This document shows positions 20,163-29,983 of a DNA stretch of 64,000 bases, piece after piece. Source of the stretch: Tieghemiomyces parasiticus (taxonomy: Eukaryota > Kickxellomycota > Dimargaritomycetes > Dimargaritales > Dimargaritaceae); NCBI GenBank assembly GCA_027575765.1, contig JANBPT010000018.1:61926-125925 (forward strand), given 5' to 3'. Within the stretch, counting starts at the first letter, position 1; every line of letters starts with the position of its first letter. Made by a program: the position numbers and the translations under genes. The notes beneath the pieces were generated by a model. The model did no database searches. It was given only the letters and a program-made list of their open reading frames with translations, and had not been told where the DNA came from.

Positions 20163-23100
20163 TTAGAGGTTCCGACCGGTAATCAGGCGCTGCACGGCAG
20201 ACTCGAGCATCTTCATCCATGACTTTGATCCGCCACGTGGGAGAGCCATGGGGTTGGAATTAATTTCCCCCGTGGTCGAGCCCGTAGCGGCCCGGACGAT
20301 CGCGGCCAATTCCTCCTCGCGGGCGGTACCGACGGGCCGGACCTTTTTGCGACCGGGAGGCGCCGGTCGGTGGTGGTCCGCCTGACCCGACGATTCCTGG
20401 TCACTTGCGTCATCGTCCCCGTCATGGCCCAAGTCCTCCACGGTACCACGGTGGTCCGCCGCCTCCCTACCGGGCGACTCGCCACCGGTCGTCCCGAACA
20501 CGTCCGGGTCGATCTCGATATCGAAGGCGTTCATGGCCTGACCACCCTTGAGAATGTCGTTGAGCCGCGTGAATTCCTTGACCCAATATTTGGCATCCCC
20601 CCGCTTGGTTTGCGACCCGGTGGGATTCGGGTCGGCGGGGGGACCGGCCAGGGAAGCACGGCGCCCTTCTCCACCATCCGCGTCGTTTTGGTCCCCAGCG
20701 GTCGCTCGGTTGCCATATACCACCTGGGTGACCCACGGGTTTTCATCCTGGACCTTACCCTCGTCCTGGTACGCCCACCCGCTCTCCCCTGGCCCTCGGT
20801 GCCGGGCGGCCATCATCTTAGCCGCCTGCAGAACGTCGGGCTCGGCGGGTGGGCTACTAACAAGGCGACGGGCGAGGGACCACATCAACTCCACCGCGCG
20901 CCACTTGAGCCGGTGCGTCGTGTGGGCCAGCATCGTATACAGTGAGGCGGTGACCGGGTGGTTCTCGAGGAAATGGCGGACGCCAAACAGCTGGTGTTTA
21001 CGGATGCGGCGCTCCTGTTGTTTCTGCCAGGTTTCGCGGAGCTGCGGCAGACGGGTGTAGAGGAAACGGTCCAGGTGGTGGGCGTAGAACCCGCCAAAGA
21101 GGAGTCGGTCGGCGTCGCGGAGCGCATCCCGGGCCTCCGGGAGCGTCGGTTGGCAAGGGAGCAATTGGAGAGCGGCTAGCCAGAGACGAACTAGGGCCCG
21201 GTTACCTGGGGGCCCCCTAGGCTGGCCTGACCGGTTGTCGAGGTGGCGTCGGGCTAGACGCTCAACCCGCGGAAATTGGGTAGAAATGCCAGGTAGGTCA
21301 GCACCATCGTCGTCGTCGTCATCTGAGGTAGTATAAGGGTTCGAGGGGCGAGTTAACCGGTAACGTTTTTTGGCTTCGCGTTGGACCCGGCCGTCCGAAT
21401 TACTGGTTATCGCAGCCATGGCATCCTGATCCGGGTCGTCACTATCCGAGGTCGCTACCGGGGTGACCAAGCCGTAGGTGGAGTCCGTGCTAGCCGCCGC
21501 GGTCGTGCCGGACTCCTGAGCCCGCCGGGACGGCAGTGGTTCGGACGGGTCGGTCTCTACCGGGAGCATGGGCGTCTGACTTTCCGTCCGCACGGTGGTG
21601 GCCCGGGGATCGCCCAGGGCGATCGGGGTGAACCAATCGGCATCAAACCCGTACTCCTTCACAAATTCAACGTAGAGGTCCAGCATGAGCTGGGTCCACC
21701 AGCTGACCATATCGCCAACTTTGGCGCCGAGCTCGTCCGGGTACGCGTCGCCCGCCCCGTCATCTTCGCTCGCTCTGGGGGTGGTGGCGGACGAAGAAGA
21801 ACGACGATGAGTACGGTTCAGGTAGAAGCGGCGCCAGTAACCTTGGTGGGACGGATGGCCGCGCCAGGGCAGTTCAATGGCCAGATTTGGAGTGTGGAGT
21901 TGCTCCTCGGTGAGGTCGAGGATGAGCGGGATAAAGTCGCTCCAGGCTTCGAACAGGGCCCGGCCGTCGTGGTGGACCATACAATCCCCACGGGAGGGAC
22001 CCCCGATGAGCCGGTAGGTCACAGCGTGGGTAAACTCGTGGGCTACCACTCCGCGGTTGATATGATAACCAAACGTGGGTTCCCGGTCGGCTGCAGCGGT
22101 AGGGTTGGCCCCTACATCCTCAGCCTCCAGGGCCTCCAGGTGGGCCTCGAGGGTGATGATGGGAGATTCACCGCGCTTGGTGGCGTACGTGTCACCGAGG
22201 CGCACGTAGTCCACCTCGTCGTGTTGGTAACCCTTGGTCACCACGATCTGGAGAGGATCTGCGAGGGGCCCTTCACCGTGGGCGACCGTCGTGGTCGACG
22301 CGGTCCCGTCGTTAAGCTGCGGACAGGTTCGACCTGCCGCTGTCACCACCTCCCGGCGCCCATCACTGCAGTGGCCTCCGGGCCCAAAATTACCGTGGGC
22401 GGCGGAGAAGCCCTGGGCGGCGAACCAGTCGCGCAGAAAGCCGGCCATCACAAAGGCGGCGCGGGTGGCGTGGTCTAACGTGGGTGGACAAGTCGGGGTT
22501 CCCGTGGTGCCTTGCTCGGCCAGCGCGGCCCAGCGATCCTCGGTACACGGGGCTTGGGTATCCGCGCTCAGCGGGGTTTCAGACTGGGATCCTCGGGCAT
22601 ACTGGAGGCCGTCATCCCCAAGGTACCGCGCGGAGATCCACTCGTCTTGAGTGGAGGTTGCCTGCTCGAAATGTCTCCGCCGAGCCGAGTCCCAGTGCGC
22701 GTACAGGGTCCCGGGACGAAACCTAGGTCGGTAGAACGGCACGCTGACATCCTGGTCCTTATTGGAATTGCGGCCAAAAAGCCAACTCGACAGGCCTAGG
22801 ATGGACGACGACCGCGAAGGGGTCGGGGAGGGGCCAGTGCCTGGCGTGGTCCAATGGTCTTCCTCACGGACGGCGTTACTAATGTCGATTACCCGGTAGT
22901 GGAAATGGTTATGGGTCAGGATAGTGCCGCGAACTTTACCCATCGGGGTGCTCACGTCGACCAGCCACGCCGGGTTGATACGATCGTGGTATTTGTAGTA
23001 TACCGGGTACAGCGTGGACTGCCCACCCGGTATTCCGTCTTCCCCTTTCGCTACACACTTGAAGCGTGAGAAGCTGGGCCCGAGCGACATTGACGAGCCC

Positions 23101-24200
23101 AGCGGCGGGCGATCGCCTCGGTCGGGCAACGGGGGCGCGGTCGTAGGGACCGGAGAGGTTGGTGGGGTGAGTAGCTGGCCATCTGCGGGCAGCGGGGGAC
23201 GGTCGCTCACTGGGGTCGACGAATGCCTGGGTGACGGCTCGACTGGCCTCGGCGCGAGTGGTGAAGTCGATTCCCGGCTGTATTCAGTGGCGTCGAAGGG
23301 GACATAGGTAAAGTCCCAGCTAGCAATCTGAGTGACATGGACGAGGGCGTTGATGGAGTGTAACATACCGATCAGGGCCTTGCGGCAGTTACTTTCGTCC
23401 CAGACCTTTTCGTGCTCCATGGTTTCATGGACTAAACTGACCGATTCGGGCTCCTGGAGGTGCCAGTTGGCGCGGTCAGCGTTCCACTGCGGGTCAGCCT
23501 GGGGCCCCAAGGTAGCGAGTGGAACGAAAGGGTCCTTGGGCACCGGACGGAAGGGGGCCATTTGCCGTTCGAACTTGACGAGGCGATCCCCGTGGGCAAG
23601 GTGGTTAGTTACATGAAGGATACGCGGGGCTGGGCAGTAGGACAAAGAGGTGGTTGGCGAGGGCGGGTGATCCAAGACGACTGTGGCCCGACCGTTCAGG
23701 AGCGGCAGGCCCTTGTAGTATTGCTCGAGGTACACATAGTAGAGCCCTGTGGACGGGTCGGCGTAGTGGTCCCGGATTTCCACGCGGCAGCCAGGACAGT
23801 CCATAAGCTCTTTAGCGCGGGCGACGGCGGCCGCCGCCCGGGCCTGGGCCGCCTCGGCGGTATGGCATAACAGGCGGAGGGTCGGTAGATGGGGATACTG
23901 GCGGACCGTCGCAGAGGCGGACGAAGATGCCTTGCTGAGGATGTTCGGGCGCTGAGGGTCCTCCTTGTGGTCGGAGAGCTCCGAGTATGATGAATAGAGC
24001 GGACTGGGGCGGGCTGACGGGTTTAGGAGTCGGTGGCCGCCAAGATTCTTCCGTAAGGCGTCGTAGCCCCAGCGTACCGAACTGGCCGGGTCCCAAATCG
24101 ACCGCGCACCGAACCAGGATCCGTCTGGCTTCGAATCCTTACTCATGGCGGACCCGAGGGCTACAGTCGTACATACCCATACGAAGAGAGCCAGCCACAT
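20163..24200 (-). CDS. Secreted fungalysin-like (M36) zinc metallopeptidase with large insertions
   Basis: Fungalysins are secreted broad-specificity zinc endopeptidases made as zymogens. The ATG at 24200 (reverse) is chosen because it starts a signal peptide, MWLALFVWVCTTVALGSA; the frame is open upstream only from a GTG. The 1345-residue product shows an FTP-type propeptide segment (DPSTGLYYVYLEQYYKGLPL, about 148-170), AFVMAGFLRDWFAAQGFSAAHGNFG before the active site, the zinc motif HEFTH (721-725, in GVVAHEFTHAVTYRLIGGP) and the downstream third-ligand motif FEAWSDF (Glu about 751). After EYGFDADWF comes a roughly 150-residue acidic/Ser-rich insertion, then the family's last conserved block (LAALQLLPCQPTLPEARDALRDADRLLFGG). 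A further roughly 270-residue hydrophilic tail follows. Typical fungalysins are near 630 residues, so this is about twice the usual length. Catalytic residues look intact. Confidence 0.92.
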   Translation of the reverse strand: MWLALFVWVCTTVALGSAMSKDSKPDGSWFGARSIWDPASSVRWGYDALRKNLGGHRLLNPSARPSPLYSSYSELSDHKEDPQRPNILSKASSSASATVRQYPHLPTLRLLCHTAEAAQARAAAAVARAKELMDCPGCRVEIRDHYADPSTGLYYVYLEQYYKGLPLLNGRATVVLDHPPSPTTSLSYCPAPRILHVTNHLAHGDRLVKFERQMAPFRPVPKDPFVPLATLGPQADPQWNADRANWHLQEPESVSLVHETMEHEKVWDESNCRKALIGMLHSINALVHVTQIASWDFTYVPFDATEYSRESTSPLAPRPVEPSPRHSSTPVSDRPPLPADGQLLTPPTSPVPTTAPPLPDRGDRPPLGSSMSLGPSFSRFKCVAKGEDGIPGGQSTLYPVYYKYHDRINPAWLVDVSTPMGKVRGTILTHNHFHYRVIDISNAVREEDHWTTPGTGPSPTPSRSSSILGLSSWLFGRNSNKDQDVSVPFYRPRFRPGTLYAHWDSARRRHFEQATSTQDEWISARYLGDDGLQYARGSQSETPLSADTQAPCTEDRWAALAEQGTTGTPTCPPTLDHATRAAFVMAGFLRDWFAAQGFSAAHGNFGPGGHCSDGRREVVTAAGRTCPQLNDGTASTTTVAHGEGPLADPLQIVVTKGYQHDEVDYVRLGDTYATKRGESPIITLEAHLEALEAEDVGANPTAAADREPTFGYHINRGVVAHEFTHAVTYRLIGGPSRGDCMVHHDGRALFEAWSDFIPLILDLTEEQLHTPNLAIELPWRGHPSHQGYWRRFYLNRTHRRSSSSATTPRASEDDGAGDAYPDELGAKVGDMVSWWTQLMLDLYVEFVKEYGFDADWFTPIALGDPRATTVRTESQTPMLPVETDPSEPLPSRRAQESGTTAAASTDSTYGLVTPVATSDSDDPDQDAMAAITSNSDGRVQREAKKRYRLTRPSNPYTTSDDDDDDGADLPGISTQFPRVERLARRHLDNRSGQPRGPPGNRALVRLWLAALQLLPCQPTLPEARDALRDADRLLFGGFYAHHLDRFLYTRLPQLRETWQKQQERRIRKHQLFGVRHFLENHPVTASLYTMLAHTTHRLKWRAVELMWSLARRLVSSPPAEPDVLQAAKMMAARHRGPGESGWAYQDEGKVQDENPWVTQVVYGNRATAGDQNDADGGEGRRASLAGPPADPNPTGSQTKRGDAKYWVKEFTRLNDILKGGQAMNAFDIEIDPDVFGTTGGESPGREAADHRGTVEDLGHDGDDDASDQESSGQADHHRPAPPGRKKVRPVGTAREEELAAIVRAATGSTTGEINSNPMALPRGGSKSWMKMLESAVQRLITGRNL

Positions 24201-25136
24201 GGTTAGTGTAGGTGTGACCTCGACGAGGAAGGGCGGGAGAAAGAGACTGTATTGACGGCGGTTCAAGGGGGAGAGGCAGCTGGGAAAGCAGTGCCGCTGG
24301 GGGAGGGCGGGGGATTGGTGGAGGGGAGGTGAAGTAGGCACTGGTAGTGGTGGGTCCAGGCTGGAGTGTATATGGTCAGAGAAGGTGTGACCTGCGGTTT
24401 GTTAGCACGAAGAGATAGTTAGGGTAAGGTCAAGAATGTAGCTCAAGAAGATATCGATACGGGGACACGGGTGAGAGATGGTCGTAAAAGATACGGCAAG
24501 TTTTCAAAACTGTGGCCGTAATGAAGCGCAAAGATTTACATGGATAAGTCGGAAAAATAGATGGACAATACGTAGTTGAAAGAGGCAATCTATAAAAAAT
24601 TAGTAAAGAAAAGTCTACATTTAAAAAATTGGAGCGCTCGTCCCGTCAAGCTTTGACACGAACCCATAGGGGCGGAAGAGGGTTCATTATATAGACCGTG
24701 CACAGAGTGCACCACGCCATACCGTTACCTAACCCGATGCTGTCGATAAAGAAAAAAAAGACACCGGAAATAAGGTAAAAGAGCGAGCCGAAACCAGCGG
24801 TGAGGGGGTGCATAGTTCCTCGCTTGAAACGACCTACAATGGGTGTAACGGAGAGCGAGATACGGAAACGAGGAAGTGGCCCCCCTAGAGACGACGGGAT
24901 TAGAGAGAAGGAGAGGGCAATAGGATAAATGGCGGCCTCCGTCACCAAGCTTAGAGAAGGCCGTCGGACACGACCATTCTTTCCCTCTCCCCCCATCTAC
25001 CTACCGTTCGTTGAGGGTACACAGAGAGGGCGACGGGTGGTACACCCCGCTCAAGCGACGGCGGAGGAGCACTCTATCGTTAGGGTTATAGCGAGGAAAA
25101 AAATATATATGCATTGAGCGAGGGGTCTGTTCAGCC

Positions 25137-25163
25137 TACCAGGTAGCTGTCTTCCACCTGGTA
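25137..25163. repeat. Perfect 8-bp stem hairpin
   Basis: TACCAGGT (25137-25144) and ACCTGGTA (25156-25163) form a perfect stem around an 11-nt loop in the peptidase/kinase divergent intergenic region. It could be an RNA hairpin, a dyad protein-binding site or chance. Confidence 0.3.
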
Positions 25164-27553
25164 AAACCGACTTCTGAAGGCTACAGGTCACTGAGCAGCA
25201 GAATCCGGCAATTACGTTGAGCCCTGGATACTACGGCCAACGAGAAAGTGGCAACGCTATTTCACACCGCGGTCATGACGGTATCGTCAGCGGCGGCGCC
25301 AGTGGCTTTGAACGACAACCTGTCTCTATTGCGCCTCGATTTTCATTTTGGTACGACCAACCCAGCCAGGCTATTCCAATCAGTTTCCGCCAACACGCTC
25401 ACAACGTACCCCGTGTGTAGAAGAGAAGCCTTAATCCGCACCCTGGACCGGAGTCTCTTGCCTTCAAGGTGGATGAGAGGGGAGGATGCTAGCCGAGGCC
25501 ACCTACCCTAGCATGTTTTTTTGTACTTCTTTCAAAGAATCTGATAGAAAGGGAAAGTGTGCTACAGTCTAACGAAGTGGATAAAAATGGCCTCATGCCC
25601 TGTAGGGATCCATCATTGGCGGCTGTAGGTCAAGAGGCCCACCTCTGTACGACCCCGACCCAAATCCACGCCTGAGCGGTGTAAGATTGTCCTGGAAAGT
25701 TTGACCTAGTCTGAACTCTGAAACCCGTCTTGCTTGTACATGGGCAGTAAGGAAGGGATACGCGACTAAAGTAGTCAATGGATACATCTATGAATTCATT
25801 GCTTAGTCAATTCATTCTTCAATCCACGACACCAGGAAACCTTAAGAGTAGAACACCTATTTGAAAGGTACGGCCAACCACAGACATGTTTGCTCATGCT
25901 AGTCCACATTCGTTTACTCCGAACCGATCTAACGCTGAATACTATCTTGGAGACGAGATATATTCCCTTTAAAAGTTGCTTGAGCTATGCATTGATCACG
26001 CGGCTTGACCAGTACACCAGGGTTGGGGCAAGATCTTCCCGCGACTCCCTACTACTACTTGCAACGGCACCCCTAGCGGCTCAACGTCGAGGCGTTTAGC
26101 CTCGGCCTGTGCATCAGGTGTGTTGTACAATCCTCCCCTCCCCGTATCCATCACTATCCTTCACCCTCCTCACTGTGCTGCTTTCCGTTTCTCACATCGC
26201 TTCAGTAGGTCACACCCGGACGGTAGTTACGGCATCTTTTCTAAAGTAAAAGGGCTAGTGGAGGGGCGGGGGAGAGTATTATAGCCATTCCGTACCTCTC
26301 CCTTCATTCGGCTAATTTTGAAGCAGTGACTGACCCTTCCGTACGCCCGCTGGATGAATAGTTTCGATATGGGGCTACTGGCGCTAGGAATACTTGTCCC
26401 GGCCTTTCTATTTTCGTACGGAAGGCTTGACATGGACCTAGCTGACAATGATCCATATGGAATTACAATAGCCTAGCTGTACCTTGCTGTGAAGCACGAC
26501 ATCTCATGACATTTCTTTTTTCGACAAAGCTGCTAATGTGGGTTAAAAGGAGAGCGGTAGGGAACAACTTGTAATCTACTTTGGGTATGCATAACCCCCA
26601 CCCATTTAATCTGAACGAACTACCACACCTTCGAAGTCAACAGATTGACCAGCCGATGAATATACGAGCACGACGTCATGGAAGGAGATGCTGCTTAAGC
26701 GGCCTCCGCCACCCATGGTCAGTCGGGCGGACAGGTGTGTGTGTGCTACCCAGTGAGTACAAGGAGCAGCCGTCACTTTACTGGGATCTCCGTCAGTCGC
26801 AATACCACGGCAGAGCAGCCGGTTCGGCCTACGAGGGTGATCCATTTGAGCTGCAGTAACTAAGAGGCCTTTGCCCATGCCTATCCTAAACCGGATTCCT
26901 ATGGTAACATCCCTCAATAAACAAAAGGTCAAATGGGCAATCAAGGGGACACCGTTATCGAATATGGCGCACCTCCCCTCATTGAGTAGTAGTGTATGTA
27001 CCTGCCCCTCCCTCCCTTCTGATATATGCTTTATTATAGTTGGCCAAGTGTAGGACAGACGAAAATACTTATTTAGGCAACACATGATAATCCAACGCCT
27101 CTCACATGGCAATTTATTACCAAGTTCCCGCGGCCCACCGACTCCAGTTTAAAACTAACCGCCGACGTGGGATGGTCGGCGAACCAAACACTGCCAGTCC
27201 TCGACGTTGGCCAATCCGACGGCGGCGCATGGCCGAATGTGAAAAAGGCCCGAGGGTTAGAAGGTGTGCCTCCCCCTACAGTCGGGCTACTGGCAATCAG
27301 CTTGTCCACCCCTCCCTCCGCAACACGGGCCTGAGGAATGTGACGGCTTTTGGATATAGAGGAGGGAGGGGCAGTCGACCCTTTACTGGGCCCACTCCCG
27401 CCGATCCGTGGTAGTCTAGCAGGCCCGAGTCGATGAGCATGCTCGGTTGCTTTGTGATACGTGCCTCAGGAGTTGCCAAGCATGGCAGCTACCAACGGCC
27501 ACCAAGGACCACGTCTTACCGCTAGCTCCAACCTGCAACCCATCCAGCGCCTT

Positions 27554-27559
27554 TATAAG
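27554..27559 (+). promoter_or_regulatory. TATA-like box of the ACAD10-type kinase gene
   Basis: TTTATAAG in coding orientation, 194 nt before the ATG at 27753. Position and orientation fit a core promoter; no other evidence. Confidence 0.3.
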
Positions 27560-27752
27560 TCCTCGGGATGTCATGAATTAGTGAACTTTCTTTCCTACGT
27601 TCAGACACAAACTGCAAACCTTCTCCCTCCTCTTCCTCCCTCTGCTTTATGCAACACATCAGAGTCCCCACTACTCCCAATCCACAGTCACTATTGCCGA
27701 CCTCCCCTATTCCGTCCATCTCCTCCACCCGTAACCAACTTCATTCTTCGTC

Positions 27753-29524
27753 ATGACGGACGGGCAGACCACTTCCACTGTTCGGACTGGGTAAGTCCAT
27801 GGTGAACGAGCGGCACATGCCCTTCGCTCAGTCGGCCGCATTGTGGCAGGCCTAAGCCGTTGACATAAGAATGCAAGCACAACCCCTCCTTATCGCTGCA
27901 GCATTCACATTCCTCTGACCTAAATCCTGATTTCTCCCCCCCTCGCCATTTGCGGTGCACCACATCCAGCCATGAGCTCGACGTGTCCCGTCTGGAAGCC
28001 TACCTAGCCTCCAATGTAGCTGAGCTGGCCTTGCCTCTATCGGTTCGTCAGTTCAACCTTGGACAGAGCAACCCGACCTACCTCATTGAAAACCAGCAGT
28101 AAGTGCTGCATACCTTGTCAAGAGCTACTGGTTTTATGACCTGTTATCAAACCGAGGTGGGCAGTTGAGAAGATTTAGCCCTGGTATCCACACGTCACAC
28201 TGTCTGCGTCCGATTCCTAACGTTCTCCCTCCCTCCCTCCCCCCCCACGACTACTTCAGAGGCCAGAAATTTGTGCTACGTAAGAAACCAGCAGGCACAC
28301 TGTTATCCAAAACGGCCCACGCTATTGAGCGCGAGTACCGGATCCTGAAGGCCCTGGGCGAACACACAGACGTTCCGGTGCCCAAAGTCTACAACCTCTG
28401 CGAAGATGTTGCTGTCATTGGCACTCCATTCTATGTATGTTAGTAATACGCCAGGCTATATAGCCGATCGGACCGAATGAAGCCCCGAATGCACAGTGCC
28501 AAATTACAGGCTGCTCCCCAACACCAAACGGCTCGGCCTAAGATGAACATCTTCAGTAGGCTAACCTGTAAACCCTTTCTATCCGGAACTAACTACCGCG
28601 CACGCATCCCCTTAGATTATGGAATTCTTGGAAGGGCGCATCTTCACGGACTACCGCCTCCTGACCGTCCCGCGCGCGGAACGCCGGCGCTATTGGGAGG
28701 AGACCATCCGCGTCCTGGCACAGCTGCACCAGGTGGATTACCAGCGTATCGGCCTGGGCAACTACGGCCGCACCGGTGGGTTCTACCCGCGTCAGCTCCG
28801 CTCCCTGGCACGTCTCTCCCGCATCCAGGGCGATGTGTCAAACCCCACCAGCCACAGCACAGCCACTGTCGGCCGACTCGAACGACTCGACCCGTTCATC
28901 GACTGGATGACCCGTCACACCAGCCCGGACGCCACTACGGTGGTACATGGCGACTACAAGATGGATAACCTGGTGTTCCACCCGACCGAGCCCCGTATCA
29001 TTGGCATTCTCGACTGGGAACTCTCCACCCTGGGCCATCCGCTCTCGGACCTGGCTAATCTCGTGATGCCCTTCAGTTTCTTTGCCGACCATCCGGTGAC
29101 CCCCATACAGGGCGTGTTTGACATATCACTCGGACCTGAAGAGGAGGAGGCGGCGGCTATAGCTCGTAAGCGACCCGGACCCCGTGGGACAACAACGTCG
29201 GTACTATCCCACCGCTCGGGCGCGTCTCGACTGGCCGCTGTGGGCCTCCCTACCGAGAATGACCTGCTTGCGCAGTATGCGGCCTTGACCGGCCGAGACC
29301 CCCAGACCCACTGGCCGTTTAATACGGCCTTCGGGTTCTTCCGCCTAGCCATCATCACCCAAGGAATCGCCGCCCGCATCGCCAAGGGCCAGGCCTCGTC
29401 CGCCCAGGCCCAGCGATACGCTAACGCCTTCCCGCACATGATGCGCAACGCATTGGCCATCATGGACAAAGAGGTGGCTCAGCAGACGGTTTTGGCCAGG
29501 GAACCTCTGCGGAGTTCGCTGTAG
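27753..29524 (+). CDS. ACAD10/11-type APH-fold kinase, four exons
   Basis: Reconstructed exons: 27753-27790, 27970-28098, 28260-28434, 28616-29524; all phases agree and give 416 residues. Donors are GTAAGT, GTAAGT and GTATGT; acceptors CAG, CAG and TAG. The product begins [13 protein letters not shown], then [16 protein letters not shown] and [19 protein letters not shown]. Exon 3 supplies [20 protein letters not shown] (ATP-binding region) and GTPFY, joined to [10 protein letters not shown] in exon 4. Catalytic motifs are [13 protein letters not shown] (HGDxxxDN) and [18 protein letters not shown]. These match the kinase domain of ACAD10/ACAD11 and stand-alone fungal homologues; in mammals that domain takes part in 4-hydroxy acid breakdown. 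There is no acyl-CoA dehydrogenase domain here. About 35 extra residues ([17 protein letters not shown] onward, roughly 29134-29240) interrupt the C-lobe. The ATG choice rests on splice phase; an alternative upstream ATG (27482) would not stay in phase. Confidence 0.9.
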
Positions 29525-29983
29525 ACGCATCGGGTATCCTAGATAAAAGAGTGTAAATGGGAACTTGGTTTCATTGCAGTGGATACAGGTTTGTATTTGA
29601 CAGATACGGGGAACATTGTCTAACTCTAATAATTATTATTTTACTTGAATAGGTGAATAATGCAGAGTGAAGTATAGGAAGTAATGATGTCGTTGCAAAA
29701 AAAAAAACAGTAAGCGATGAAACACCAAAAGGTTGGTTTACTAGTTCTAGTAACAGTGACAAGAAAAAAAAAAGCATGCATCGAGATGGGGAAGAGGCGT
29801 AGGGTAGAAAACGCAGTGAACGGGTATTACATATGTACAGTAGAATAACGAAGAGCAGCGAGAGTAGGGGGGCGGGGAGGTGCGGAGCTCGACGGGCGAA
29901 AAGGGTGTATACAAGTCTAGAGGGGGGGGGGTTCTCTCCCGCCACCCAACACCCTTTAACACGTCCCGCGACGAGGAGGGCGC
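29525..29983. other. Convergent intergenic region
   Basis: This 459-bp stretch lies between two gene 3' ends. It contains AT-rich TAATAATTATTATTTTA (about 29627-29643), short A tracts and a run of ten G (29922-29931). No coding potential is seen. Confidence 0.5.

Larger units (their letters stand above)
24201..27752. other. 3.55-kb divergent intergenic region
   Basis: This region lies between the start of the peptidase (leftwards) and the first exon of the APH-fold kinase (rightwards), so it holds both promoters. Short open frames throughout have no family resemblance or coding composition. It contains a perfect 8-bp stem hairpin (25137-25163). I see no tRNA or LTR copy. Confidence 0.45.

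Noticed and set aside
27482..27805. ATG 27482 as the first exon of the APH-fold kinase
   Set aside because: With the GTAAGT donor at 27791 it ends in phase 0, which would create a stop in exon 2; ATG 27753 gives the correct phase and a family-like N-terminus.
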